Assembly: GCA_023423895.1 (NCBI GenBank)
Contig: JAFAER010000163.1
Location: forward strand, 23,888 to 87,887
Source: Pseudomonadota bacterium
GTDB taxonomy: Bacteria > Myxococcota_A > Polyangia > Polyangiales > Polyangiaceae
Length of the DNA: 64,000 bases
Reading direction: 5' to 3'
Below the pieces are notes generated by a model, which was given only the letters and a program-made list of their open reading frames with translations, was not told the DNA's origin and did not search any database. Below are positions 7,169 to 16,607 of this stretch, piece after piece (the stretch's first letter is position 1; each line of letters begins with the position of its first letter). The position numbers and the translations under genes are program-made.

Positions 7169-10149
7169 GCGGTAGCGCTCCCTTGCGGATGCGTGAGCCG
7201 CTGACCGATTCGTTTCGCCGCGTTGGCCGCCGCCAACCGCGTCTCTTCCGAGATACCCCAGCGCGCGCCGGCGATCTCTTGCAGCCCCATCGCCGTCGTT
7301 CGCGAGCGCGAGAGCTCACCGAGCAGCTCCGCGGCCATCGTTCGCGTGGCCTCGCGCTCCTCACTGGTGAGGACGCCGCCCTTCTTCGCGAGATCCAGCA
7401 GCACGGGCTCACCACGGTCGGGCGAGAGCACGACGCACGCCCGGAGCAGCTCGCGGCGCTCGTCGGTCCCGAGCTCGTTGAAGCTCTTCGCTCCGATGAT
7501 CCGCGCGACCGACGGCCATGCGCTGCGGATGCCGTAGCGCGTGCTCGTCCGCAGCGCGGCCATGCGGACCAGCGCCGAAGCGTTGTCGAGGAGCGCGTTG
7601 ATCTCCTTCTGCGCGTGCTCCGGCGACGGCGCCAGTAGCACACGCGCCTCGACGCGGACGTTCATGTCTTCGCTCTGGGCGAGTTGCCCGAGCACCTGCC
7701 TCGCGCCCGGCGTGCCCATGCGCCCGAGGAGCTGCACGATGTACGCCGCCGAGTCCGGGTCCGAGCCCGCGGCGGCCTGGGCGAGCTCGGCCTCTCGGCC
7801 AGCAACGTACCGTTCGATGTACGAGGCGAGCAGGCTGCGTAGCGGTGCATGCGAGACCTCGCGCAACGAAGCGAGGATGGTCCCGAACTCGTTTGCCGAG
7901 AGGCCCGGGAGGACCAGGCCGAACGCCTCGATTCCGCTCGGGTCCTCCCGAAGGCGCTTCAGCACGATCTCCAGCGTCTCGCCGCCGAACATCGCGTTCG
8001 TGAGCGCGGCCGCCAGCTTCTGCTGGTTCTCGGCGCCCTGCACGCGCGTGCGCAGCCGCTCGATCACGGCGAGGTTGATCTGGACCGCGACGCTGATGCG
8101 ACCCGCGACGACGAGATCGGCGGCCGATCTCCGGAGCGACGCGAGGACGAGCGGCGCGTCGCGATGCGCTGCGGAGTCGAGGTATCCCTCGACGAGGGCA
8201 TCGACGAACCGCTCCGCCCAGACGTCGTGCGAGACGTCGAAGTGAGGAGCCAGATGCTGCCGAGTCGCCTCGTCCAGCGCGAACGGCGAGCGCTCCTTCT
8301 GCTTTCCCAGCGCGGCGTCGTCGGTCGAGAGCGCCATCGCCTGCGCCTCGAGACGATTCATCCGATTTTTCTGGGCTGCCGCCTCGGCGAGGTTCTCGAT
8401 CTGATCGGCCTCGCCGTAGAACGCCTCGCGCTCCGATGCGTCACCTTCGGCGAACGCGTCGACGCACTCCCATCGTACGTGCGCGAGCCCCTTCTCCCAG
8501 AGCGCCGCCGCGAGATCGTCCTCGGGCGGCAGATCGCGACCAGGGTCGAGGAGGCAGAGCGCGAAGAGCTCACGCATCTCCTCGAAGGTGACGCCGGCTT
8601 CGATGCGAAGCGTGCGCACTCCGCAGGCGAAGAGGTTGTACGGGATCGCGTCGAACGGAGGCCCTGGCTCCCAGACGGTGTGGCCGAGGGACATGAACGA
8701 ATACGGCCGCAGGGTCCATTGCACGAGCTGCGGCTGCTGCTTCAGCGCGTCGGCGAAGGCGTCGTACGCGAGGCGCAGCGTTCGTTCGGTGGCCGGATGC
8801 GTCCAGCCGAGCTGCCGGACGCTCGGAAAGAGCCGGTCGAAGTGCTTCATCAGGTCGCGCAGAGCCTGAACACGAGGATCCGTCTCCGGCACGTCGGCGC
8901 CGGGACCGGCAGCGGCAGGCGTGCTCGCGAGAGGAGGAGGCGCAAACCCACCAAGCAGCGGATCGAATGCGGGCTGCTGGGGCATCTGTCCCGTGACCGC
9001 CATCGGAGACACGGGCCCGGGGGACATCGATACTGCGCTGGCCCCCGCGACGGACGCCTTGTGCGGCGGCGCCGTCGGCAGCGGAGCGATGGCCGAGGAC
9101 GGCTGCTGTTGCTGCTGCGCGCTCGGCTGCGCCGCTGCCGCGCCGACAGGACCGTGCGGCTGCACATGTCCCTGCGCCTGAGCCTGGAGCTGCGCCAAGA
9201 TCTCCGGTGCAGGCGGCGCGACGACGTCTTGCGGTCGCGGCGGCTGCCGCCCCTGCAGCGGGAACACCCCTTGACCGGGCATCAGCTCGAGAAGCGCCTT
9301 CTGCATCTCGCGCGCGTCCTGGTACCGATTGCGGCGATCCCAGGCGAGCGACTTGTCGATGACCTTGATCAGCTCGATGGGGAGCTGCGGAGCGAGGCGG
9401 ACGACGGAGGGGACGGGCTTCGTCGCCGCCATCACGAGCGCTTCTTGCTCGGTGCGCCCATTGTTGATGCGGTGCCCGGTGATCAGCGCGTGCATCATCG
9501 CGCCGACGGAGAAGAGGTCGGCGCGTCCGTCGAGCTGATCGACGAGGCCCATCGCCTGCTCGGGCGACATGTACGCAGGCGTTCCGAGCGCCGTTCCCGT
9601 GGCGGTCCGCTCGCTCGTGGCGTCGCGCATCTGGGCGACGCCGAAGTCGAGGACGCGGATCTCGTCCTCCTTGAGGATGAAGATGTTCGCCGGCTTCAGG
9701 TCGCGATGGATGACCTTGATGGCATGGCACGAAGCAAGGCAGTCGAGGACACGCTCGCAGATCTGGAGGACGCGGCCCGATTGCATCGTCCGCCCGCTCT
9801 TCTTCCACGCATCGCGAACGGTCTCGCCCTCGAGCAGCTCCATGATGAGGAACGGCTCGCCCTGCTCGGTCATGTCGTCGTCGAGCACCTGGACGGTGGC
9901 GCCGTGATTGACCTTGTTCGAGACGTAGGCCTCGCGGAGGAACCGCTCGCAAATCGTCTTCTCGCGCGCGAAGTCCGTGTGGAGGATCTTCAGGGCCGCG
10001 CGCTGGCCATTCCGGTGGGAAGCCGCGTAGACGGCCGCCATGCCGCCGACGCCGAGCAAGGAATCGATCTTCCATTTGCCCTTGATGACGGTGCCGACCC
10101 TCGCGTTCGGTCCGCCGTCATCACCGCCTCTGGACTTCTGGTTGGCCAC
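7165..10149 (-). CDS. Ser/Thr protein kinase with C-terminal HEAT-like repeats
   Basis: This is an eukaryote-like (Hanks-type) kinase of 994 aa. Numbered from the GTG at 10149, the domain has the Gly-rich loop GVGGMAAVY (33-41), the catalytic Lys in AALKIL (54), HRDLKPAN (148-155), DFG (168-170) and a SPE form of the APE motif (195-197), so it looks catalytically intact. A Pro/Gln/Ala-rich linker follows, then a long helical region with HEAT-like repeats near the end (LGRMGTPGARQVLGQLA, HAQKEINALLDNASALVRMAALR). No TM segment is seen, unlike PknB. The GTG has GGAG about 12 nt upstream; a longer start at 10224 is possible. It overlaps the downstream HD-GYP-like gene by 4 nt. Confidence 0.85.
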   Translation of the reverse strand: MANQKSRGGDDGGPNARVGTVIKGKWKIDSLLGVGGMAAVYAASHRNGQRAALKILHTDFAREKTICERFLREAYVSNKVNHGATVQVLDDDMTEQGEPFLIMELLEGETVRDAWKKSGRTMQSGRVLQICERVLDCLASCHAIKVIHRDLKPANIFILKEDEIRVLDFGVAQMRDATSERTATGTALGTPAYMSPEQAMGLVDQLDGRADLFSVGAMMHALITGHRINNGRTEQEALVMAATKPVPSVVRLAPQLPIELIKVIDKSLAWDRRNRYQDAREMQKALLELMPGQGVFPLQGRQPPRPQDVVAPPAPEILAQLQAQAQGHVQPHGPVGAAAAQPSAQQQQQPSSAIAPLPTAPPHKASVAGASAVSMSPGPVSPMAVTGQMPQQPAFDPLLGGFAPPPLASTPAAAGPGADVPETDPRVQALRDLMKHFDRLFPSVRQLGWTHPATERTLRLAYDAFADALKQQPQLVQWTLRPYSFMSLGHTVWEPGPPFDAIPYNLFACGVRTLRIEAGVTFEEMRELFALCLLDPGRDLPPEDDLAAALWEKGLAHVRWECVDAFAEGDASEREAFYGEADQIENLAEAAAQKNRMNRLEAQAMALSTDDAALGKQKERSPFALDEATRQHLAPHFDVSHDVWAERFVDALVEGYLDSAAHRDAPLVLASLRRSAADLVVAGRISVAVQINLAVIERLRTRVQGAENQQKLAAALTNAMFGGETLEIVLKRLREDPSGIEAFGLVLPGLSANEFGTILASLREVSHAPLRSLLASYIERYVAGREAELAQAAAGSDPDSAAYIVQLLGRMGTPGARQVLGQLAQSEDMNVRVEARVLLAPSPEHAQKEINALLDNASALVRMAALRTSTRYGIRSAWPSVARIIGAKSFNELGTDERRELLRACVVLSPDRGEPVLLDLAKKGGVLTSEEREATRTMAAELLGELSRSRTTAMGLQEIAGARWGISEETRLAAANAAKRIGQRLTHPQGSATA

Positions 10150-10403
10150 CGCGCTCAGCGCTCCGAGAAGTATCGTCCCGAGGACGACCTCACCTCTCCG
10201 ACGTCGGCATCGACTCCGGAGCAACGAAACGATTCGTGAAGTGAGCGCCTATGCGCCCAGACGAAGGATATCGGCGTCCGGCACCCGAGCCTACCCCGAA
10301 CCGACACGCCGCCTCTCTGGACGCGCTCGGGTGACGGCGCGCGGAACGCCCGCACGATTCCGATGCTCCGGCAGGATCAGGGCAGGTGGGACAGTGTGAG
10401 CAA

Positions 10404-10427
10404 GAGCCGGGCTAGGACGCCGGCTCG
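10404..10427 (-). terminator. Hairpin at the end of the P-type-ATPase-like gene
   Basis: A GAGCCGG...CCGGCTC stem of 7 bp with a 9-10-nt loop spans the stop codon of the ATPase-like gene. On the minus strand it is followed by TTGCTC rather than a clean T-run. It could be a weak intrinsic terminator separating this gene from the kinase gene. Confidence 0.3.
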
Positions 10428-13171
10428 CGGACGACCGCGACGATGGCAGCGGCGGCAAGCACTCCGAGGACCGGGACGACCGCGGCGGGGACGATCCCGA
10501 ATGCGATGCCGAGCGCGCCGAGCGCCTGCGCGAGGCCACCGACGACGACGGCCTTTCGTGCGCGATCGCGGCACGCCCGCGGCACCGTGAGCGCGAGGGC
10601 CGCGTCGCGGACGTCGTCCGACGCGAGGGCAACGCCCCACTCGCCCGGCGCCGCCCCGGCCGCCTCCATCGCGACCGAGACGTCGGCCGCGCCGAGCGCC
10701 CCGTCGTCCGTCGCGGCATGACCGAGCGCCGCGACCGTCCGCCCGCCGTCGGCGAGGGCTCGTACCTCGGCCCCGCGATCGCTCGGAAGGATCTCCGGGC
10801 GGACGTGCTCGATGTCGAGCGCCCGCGCGATCGTCTCGCAGGTGTCCCGCGCCTCTCCGCTGAGGAGCACCGGCTCGATACGTGCATCATGCAGCTTCTG
10901 GATCGCTGCCCGCGCGCCGGGACGAAGCCCGTCCTGCAAGGCGAGCAGCCCGACCAGGCGACCGCCGACCGCGACGAGCAGGACCGACCTTCCCTGAGCC
11001 TCGAGCTCGGACGTCCGCGAGTCCGCGATCGCGACGCTCACCTTCTCCTGGAGGAGAAAGGCACGACTGCCGACGATGACGCGGTCGCCGTTCGCTGCGA
11101 GCGCCGTGACGCCGAGCCCGGAGTGACCGAGCGCGCTCCGCATGTTGTCCGGCCGGATCCCGCGTGCGCGCGCCTCTCGGAGGATCGCCGAGGCGAACGG
11201 ATGTGTCGACGACATCTCCGCGCCGGCCGCGATCGCGAGGACACGCGCGGTGTCGCTCTTGTCCGAGGCCCCCTCGGGTGGGCTCCCGAGGTGCTTCGCC
11301 AGCGAAGGCGTCGGTGATCGGAGCCAGCCCTTCGGGGACACGCCGTCCTTCGTGATCGCCTCCACGACGACGATCTCGGGCTCTCCCAGAAGGATCGTCC
11401 CACGCGAGCAGACGACGGCGACATCGGCGCGGGCCGCGGCGTCGAAAGCGTCCGCGTCCTTGTAGACGATCCCGCGCCGTTGCGCGGCGCCGTGCCCGCG
11501 TGCGTGTGCAAGCGCTGCTGCCGAGACGGCGGCCGCCGCAGCGAGCACGTAGCCGCCGCCACACGCCGCGATGGCGACGTCGAGCCACGAGCCGTTGTCC
11601 GCATACACGGCGCCGGCGACGAGCACCGCGGCAGCAGGGGCGCCGCGCTCGACGAAGCTGCGGACGAAAACGACGAGCGGCGCGTTGACCTCGATCGCCT
11701 TCGCGGCAGCCGCCGCGCCCGACGGAGTGAGACGAAGCCACGCGCGCTCGGCCCCGCAGAACGTGGCGTTCACGCGCAATCGACCGGAGACCACGACGGC
11801 GCCCGCAACGACGGCGTCGCCGTCCTTCTTCTGTACGAGCGCGGGCGAGTCGAGCCACGGCGCGATCTCGGCGCCCGTGGCGGCGACGACGATGCCGTCG
11901 ACCGGGATCGTCTCACCAGCCTCGACGATGACCTGCTCGCCGGGCTTCACGAGAGAAGCATCGATCTCGACGACTGCGTCTCCACGGACGACACGTGCCG
12001 TCACGGACAGCGCGCGTCGCGTGCGGGCACGTGCCGTGATGACGTCGCGGCGGGCGCGGAAGAGGAGAATGTCGACCGTCAGCGCCGCGGCCGCCGCGAG
12101 CCCGACGAAGCTCGCGTGCGCATCGGCATGCGCATCGTGGAGCGACGCCGAAACCCCGGCCACGATCATGCCAGCGACGACGGGGCCGAGCGTCACGACG
12201 CGCGCAGGCTCTGCGTGGTCCCGCGGACCGAACAGCTTCGCGCCGACGAGCACGGTCGCGGAGAAGAGCGCGAGCGGGAGTCGGAACACGCCGGCCTGCT
12301 CCCCTGCGAGCGACACCACCGCGGCGAGCACACCGGCGAAGACTCCGACGATCGGCCCGAGCGCCGCGAGATGCTCGCGCGCGGCGCCTGCGAACGTCTT
12401 CGGATACCGAGACGACCGCTCTTCTCCTCGGTACGACCGAGGCTCGCTCGACGGCGCGGCGGGCGCGGCGGGCTCGACGTCGATCACGGACGGCGAGCGC
12501 AACGTGAGCGGAGAGCCGTCCGCGTCGGCTTCGAACGGCTCGTCCGGCAGCTCGTCGTGGTCGAACGCATGCGGTTCGTCGTCGTCCGCGCTCTGCGAAA
12601 CTGGCGAGACGGGCGCGACCGGAGCGACGGCGCGAACGCTGGGCGGTGTGGGGGTCGGCTCGTGGGGGGCGACGTCGTTCGACGAACGGTCGAGCACGTC
12701 CGGCGAGCCATCGCCCTCGTCATCTTCGTCGTCTTCGCGATAGCGCACGCTCGGCGGCGCGGCCGTCGTCGGGAAGAACGGGTCGACGGACGACGGAAAG
12801 CGCGGCGTGCTGATCTTCGTCGATGAGGCCGACGAGCCCGACGACGCCGACGAGATCGGATTGGTCGAGGAAGCGAGCTGGAGGTCCCTGGAGGACTGCT
12901 CGCGGATCCCACTCGCGATCACCGTCGGCGGCTGCGCCGAACGCGCCGCGGAGGCCACCGGAGGCGGCTCCGCGGTCATCGCGTCGAGCGACGGGCGCTT
13001 CGAGAGCACGTCGACGTAGGCGTTCTTGCACGCCGCGTCGCAGAAGTACCGGAAGGTCCCGTCGAGGATGGCGACCTGCCCGGCGCGGAGCACGTCCACC
13101 GCCTTGCCGCACGCAGGGCACGACGAGGCCGACGATACCGTCGTCGTACTCGCTCGGGCCCGCGGTTCCAT
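10412..13171 (-). CDS. Catalytically degenerate P1B-type ATPase-like membrane protein with TRASH-like zinc domain
   Basis: This 919-aa protein has the layout of a heavy-metal P1B-ATPase but not its active site. The start ATG at 13171 precedes CPACGKAV...YFCDAACKNAY, a TRASH/YHS-like metal-binding domain (about residues 18-52). A Pro/Ser/acidic linker to about 260 leads to four TM helices, an A-domain (GETIPVDGIVV), two more helices, P- and N-like domains and two C-terminal helices. The P-domain phosphorylation motif DKTGT reads CSRGT (about 588-592), TGES reads WLDS, the membrane CPC is replaced by Ala/Val, TGD reads SGE, and GDGxND reads GHAATDD (about 817-823). An HP motif (STHPF) survives. 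The frame is intact and long, so this is probably a functional pseudo-ATPase (metal sensor or binder) rather than a pseudogene. Confidence 0.8.
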   Translation of the reverse strand: MEPRARASTTTVSSASSCPACGKAVDVLRAGQVAILDGTFRYFCDAACKNAYVDVLSKRPSLDAMTAEPPPVASAARSAQPPTVIASGIREQSSRDLQLASSTNPISSASSGSSASSTKISTPRFPSSVDPFFPTTAAPPSVRYREDDEDDEGDGSPDVLDRSSNDVAPHEPTPTPPSVRAVAPVAPVSPVSQSADDDEPHAFDHDELPDEPFEADADGSPLTLRSPSVIDVEPAAPAAPSSEPRSYRGEERSSRYPKTFAGAAREHLAALGPIVGVFAGVLAAVVSLAGEQAGVFRLPLALFSATVLVGAKLFGPRDHAEPARVVTLGPVVAGMIVAGVSASLHDAHADAHASFVGLAAAAALTVDILLFRARRDVITARARTRRALSVTARVVRGDAVVEIDASLVKPGEQVIVEAGETIPVDGIVVAATGAEIAPWLDSPALVQKKDGDAVVAGAVVVSGRLRVNATFCGAERAWLRLTPSGAAAAAKAIEVNAPLVVFVRSFVERGAPAAAVLVAGAVYADNGSWLDVAIAACGGGYVLAAAAAVSAAALAHARGHGAAQRRGIVYKDADAFDAAARADVAVVCSRGTILLGEPEIVVVEAITKDGVSPKGWLRSPTPSLAKHLGSPPEGASDKSDTARVLAIAAGAEMSSTHPFASAILREARARGIRPDNMRSALGHSGLGVTALAANGDRVIVGSRAFLLQEKVSVAIADSRTSELEAQGRSVLLVAVGGRLVGLLALQDGLRPGARAAIQKLHDARIEPVLLSGEARDTCETIARALDIEHVRPEILPSDRGAEVRALADGGRTVAALGHAATDDGALGAADVSVAMEAAGAAPGEWGVALASDDVRDAALALTVPRACRDRARKAVVVGGLAQALGALGIAFGIVPAAVVPVLGVLAAAAIVAVVREPAS

Positions 13172-13300
13172 CCGTCCCCAAGTGGCCCCGCAGACGCGCC
13201 GTGTCAAGACGGTCGCAGCTCCGCGGCCGCGGCTCGACAAATCGTCGGGTGTGTCGATGTCGTCGAGCCGAAACACGCACGCGCGGCGGCGGCGATCCGG

Positions 13301-14506
13301 TCAGCCCGCCAGGCTCGCGAGCACCTTTCGCACGGCAGCCACGCCCTCGGCGAGCTCAGCCTCGGTGACGACGAGCGGCGGCGTGAAGCGAAGGACTCGC
13401 TCGCCCGCCGCCGTGAGGAGGACGCCCGCCTCCGCGATCTTCGGCAGGATGTCGCGAACGACATAACCTTGCTTCAAGATGAGGCCGCGAAGAAGGCCGA
13501 CGCCGCGCTCGCCTTCGCAGATGTTCGGCAGGTCGCGCGCGAGCTCGTTCAGCATCGACGAGAGCCGCTCGCCTTTCGTCTTGGCGCCAGCGACGAGGCC
13601 TTCCTCTTCGAGGATCGCGATCACCGTGCGTGCAGCGGCGCTCGCAAACGGATTGCCTCCGAACGTCGAGCCATGGGTCCCGGGCGGCAGCGCCGTCGCA
13701 AGCTCTTCCGTGGTGAGCATCGCGCCGATGGGGCAGCCGCCGCCGAGACCCTTCGCGAGCGAGATGGCATCCGGACGGATGCCGGACGCCTCGAAACCGA
13801 ACCAATGACCGGTGCGTCCGATCCCGGTCTGCACCTCGTCGACGAGGAGCAGTGCTCCGCGCTCCTTCGTCAGCGCGCGCAGCGCTTCGAGGAAACCTGG
13901 CGGCGGCGGCAGGACGCCTCCTTCACCCTGCACCGGCTCGACGATGATCGCGCAGACGTCGTCCGTGAGCTCCGCCTTCACCGCGTCGAGGTCCCCGTAC
14001 GCGACGTGGGTGACGCCTTCGACTCCGCCGAAGCCTTCGCGGTACTTCGGCGTGCCCGTCAGCGACACGGCGCCCATCGTGCGGCCGTGGAATGCGTTGT
14101 GGAACGCGATGAAGCGGGTGCGCTTCGTCTCGCCCTTCGCGTAGAAGTGGCGGCGGGCGAGCTTGAGCATCGCCTCGTTCGCCTCGGCGCCCGAGTTGCA
14201 GAAAAAGGCCCGGGCGAAGCCGCTTCGCTCGCAGAGCGCGTCGGCGAGGAGCACGTTCTCCTCGTTGTAGAAGTAGTTCGACACGTGCATGACGCGCGCG
14301 GCCTGCTCGGACAGGGCGGCGGTGAGCTTCGGATGCGCGTGCCCGACGGCGCAGACCGCAACGCCGGCGGCGAGGTCGAGCCAGCGGCGTCCGTCGACAT
14401 CGAACAGCTCGCAGCCCTTTCCACGCGCGACGACGATCGGGGCGGGCTTGTAGTTCGGGTAAAGACGCTTCTGGGCGATGGCGAGGAGCTCGGCGCTCTT
14501 GGACAT
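13301..14506 (-). CDS. argD: Acetylornithine aminotransferase (class III PLP aminotransferase)
   Basis: This 401-aa class-III aminotransferase has the usual length for ArgD/AstC. It would convert N-acetylglutamate-5-semialdehyde and glutamate to N-acetylornithine and 2-oxoglutarate in arginine synthesis. Visible landmarks are the PLP-phosphate motif CNSGAEAN, VDEVQTGIGRTG with Asp223, and the Schiff-base Lys252 in SLAKGLGGG. The open frame continues far upstream of ATG 14506, but homology starts with SKSAELLAIAQKRLYPNY at this ATG; no good SD is seen. Without other arg genes nearby, a broader ornithine/GABA-type aminotransferase specificity cannot be excluded. Confidence 0.85.
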   Translation of the reverse strand: MSKSAELLAIAQKRLYPNYKPAPIVVARGKGCELFDVDGRRWLDLAAGVAVCAVGHAHPKLTAALSEQAARVMHVSNYFYNEENVLLADALCERSGFARAFFCNSGAEANEAMLKLARRHFYAKGETKRTRFIAFHNAFHGRTMGAVSLTGTPKYREGFGGVEGVTHVAYGDLDAVKAELTDDVCAIIVEPVQGEGGVLPPPPGFLEALRALTKERGALLLVDEVQTGIGRTGHWFGFEASGIRPDAISLAKGLGGGCPIGAMLTTEELATALPPGTHGSTFGGNPFASAAARTVIAILEEEGLVAGAKTKGERLSSMLNELARDLPNICEGERGVGLLRGLILKQGYVVRDILPKIAEAGVLLTAAGERVLRFTPPLVVTEAELAEGVAAVRKVLASLAG

Positions 14507-14592
14507 GGCGCCGGAGGGTAGTCCGATGTTTTGCGCTCGTACATGGGCCGCGTCCGGCTTCGACGCATCCCCGGCGACGCAAGGGCGACGCG

Positions 14593-15381
14593 TCAGCTGC
14601 GGCAGCGGATGAGCGCCCGGGCAATCTCGGCAAACCCCTCCCCGCGCTCTGCCTGGGCCACGTAACGGGGCGGCACGCTCAGCTTGGAAACGAAGGCGCG
14701 CACGTTGGCGACGCCGAAGGTCGTGCGGATGGCAGAGAAACACGCGGCGTCGTTCGAGCTGTCTCCGACGAAGGCCCAGCGGTAGATGGCGCGGCCCGGA
14801 TCTTCGCCGAAGCGGTCTCGCAAGAAGCGCATGGCGCCGGAGGCTTTGTCGTCGCGCTCGAACGAGGCGTGGAGGTGGACGCTCGAGCGCGTCGTGCGCG
14901 CGCCTGCCTCCGTGACGAGGCGGTGGAGCTCCGCGATGCGGTCGTCCGGGAGCTTCACGCGCTCGCCGATGTCCCAGGCGACGTCGGAGCGACGCCCGTG
15001 CACGTCGTCGGCGAGCTCCACGTCCGGCATCCGTTCCCTCAGCTGCGCAACGAGCGCGTCGAGGCGCGAGCGCCGGTCCGCCACGTCCGACGGTGCGCCG
15101 TCGAGGACCACGCGAACGCCGCGCCCTTCCCGGACGACGAACACGGCGCCGTTCTCCGTCACGGCGCCGTCGATGGGCCATTGCCTCACGAGCACCTCGG
15201 CCCACGCGCTCGGACGGCCGGTCACTGCAACCAGAGAAAGGCCGCTGTCGTGGAGATCCCAGAGCGCGCCGTACGCCGCACGGCCGAGCACGCCGTGGGT
15301 GAGCACCGTGTCGTCGAGATCGAAGAGCAGCCCGCGGAGCCTGCGTGCCTCCTCGACATCGAGGTCGGCGAGCGGTCTCAT
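14593..15381 (-). CDS. HAD-superfamily hydrolase (Cof/MPGP-type phosphatase)
   Basis: This 262-aa HAD phosphatase has motif I LLFDLDDTVLTHG with nucleophile Asp21 and Asp23, motif II VAVTGRPS and motif III/IV FVGDSSNDAAC, the IIB-cap arrangement seen in sugar-phosphate and mannosyl-3-phosphoglycerate phosphatases. The substrate is unknown. ATG 15381 overlaps the stop of the upstream methyltransferase gene by 4 nt, so the two are translationally coupled. An upstream extension of the frame is antisense-type filler and was not used. Confidence 0.8.
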   Translation of the reverse strand: MRPLADLDVEEARRLRGLLFDLDDTVLTHGVLGRAAYGALWDLHDSGLSLVAVTGRPSAWAEVLVRQWPIDGAVTENGAVFVVREGRGVRVVLDGAPSDVADRRSRLDALVAQLRERMPDVELADDVHGRRSDVAWDIGERVKLPDDRIAELHRLVTEAGARTTRSSVHLHASFERDDKASGAMRFLRDRFGEDPGRAIYRWAFVGDSSNDAACFSAIRTTFGVANVRAFVSKLSVPPRYVAQAERGEGFAEIARALIRCRS

Positions 15382-16607
15382 CGCGGCTCGATCCGGGCGA
15401 CGAGCGCCTTGAGATAGAGCCCTTCTCCGAACGCCGCCGGGACCGGGTGGTCGGCGCCCTGGAAAGAGCGGTCGACGACGAGGGCGCTGACGTTCGCGCG
15501 CACGGCGCCCGTCGCGAGCGCACGCGTGAGCGCAAAGAGGTCGACCGCCGCGGAGCAGGAGCACAAGACGAGGATGCCTCCCGGCTTCGTGGCGCGACAG
15601 CCGAGCTCGGCGAGCTTGGAATACATGACGAGCGCCTGCTCGCGCGCGCTTCGCGTCGGAGCGAGCCGTGGTGGATCGACGATCGTGAGGTCGTAGGCGC
15701 CATGCGCGTCCTGCATCACGCGCCGCGCGTCGCCGCGCTCGAAGCGAATGCGATCGGCGAGGCCGTTCGCGCGCGCGTTCTCGGCGCCGATCTCGATCGC
15801 GAGGGCGCTCTCGTCGACGGACGTGACATCGGCTCCGGCGCGCGCGGCTGCGAGGCCGAACGCACCAACGTACGAATACGCATCGAGCACGCGCTTCGGT
15901 TTCGCATCCGAGCTCTCGGCGCGCGCGAGCACCTCGACGCGACCGCGGAGATCGCGCTGATCGAAGTAGAAGCCGGTCTTCTGTCCGACCTCGAACGGGA
16001 TCGACCAGGTGATGCCGCGCTCCTTGAACTCGAAGCGATTCACCTCGGGAGCACCGCGCACGACGCCGCTCGCGGGGACGAAGTTCTCCGCCTTCGCCGA
16101 GCCCGCGGGCGTGCGGTCGACGATCGCTCGCGGCTGGATCACTTGCTGGAGAGCTTCGAGGACCATGGCCTCTCTCTCCTTCATCCCGAACGTGAGGAAC
16201 TGAACGGCGAGGACATCGCCGAACCGATCCACGATGAGCCCAGGGAGCTGATCGCCTTCGGCATGAACGAGCCGGTAACCGGTCGTCTCGTCAGCCCTTC
16301 CGAGCCCGAGTAGCTGGCGCGCGGCGAGGGCCCGCTCGAAGCGAGCGCGGAAGAAGCCCGTGTCGATGGGCGTCTTCGTGTCGCGGACGAGGATGCGCAC
16401 CGGGATCGCGGAGCCCGCCGAATAGAAGCCGCGACCGAGGAAGTTGCCCCGCGGATCGACGACCTCGACCTCGTCTCCGCGGGTAGCCCCCTCCACACGC
16501 TCGATCGCTTGTGCGTAAACCCAGGGGTGCCCTGCCCAGATCGGCTGGACGTGACCGGGCTTGAGCCGAACCGTTGCCAACGTTTTCTCTACTTTCCGAG
16601 ACGTCAC
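15378..16607 (-). CDS. rlmI: Class I SAM-dependent rRNA (cytosine-C5) methyltransferase, RlmI-like
   Basis: This 409-aa protein is close to E. coli RlmI (YccW, 396 aa), which methylates C1962 of 23S rRNA. It has an N-terminal PUA-like domain (LKPGHVQPIWAGHPWVYAQAIERV), the diagnostic QKTGFYFDQR motif, a Rossmann SAM site (VLDAYSYVGAFGLAAARAGA then VDES), motif IV VDPPRLAPTR and a Cys motif (LCSCS). It overlaps the downstream HAD gene by ATGA. RlmI is the best match, but RlmK-type paralogues share these motifs, so the exact target base is inferred. Confidence 0.8.
   Translation of the reverse strand: MTSRKVEKTLATVRLKPGHVQPIWAGHPWVYAQAIERVEGATRGDEVEVVDPRGNFLGRGFYSAGSAIPVRILVRDTKTPIDTGFFRARFERALAARQLLGLGRADETTGYRLVHAEGDQLPGLIVDRFGDVLAVQFLTFGMKEREAMVLEALQQVIQPRAIVDRTPAGSAKAENFVPASGVVRGAPEVNRFEFKERGITWSIPFEVGQKTGFYFDQRDLRGRVEVLARAESSDAKPKRVLDAYSYVGAFGLAAARAGADVTSVDESALAIEIGAENARANGLADRIRFERGDARRVMQDAHGAYDLTIVDPPRLAPTRSAREQALVMYSKLAELGCRATKPGGILVLCSCSAAVDLFALTRALATGAVRANVSALVVDRSFQGADHPVPAAFGEGLYLKALVARIEPR

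Noticed and set aside
7849..10239. A 796-codon plus-strand frame opposite the kinase
   Set aside because: Antisense to an intact kinase domain; composition is that of a shadow frame.
14507..15703. An upstream extension of argD
   Set aside because: The frame stays open by GC bias but overlaps two genes and shows no aminotransferase homology.
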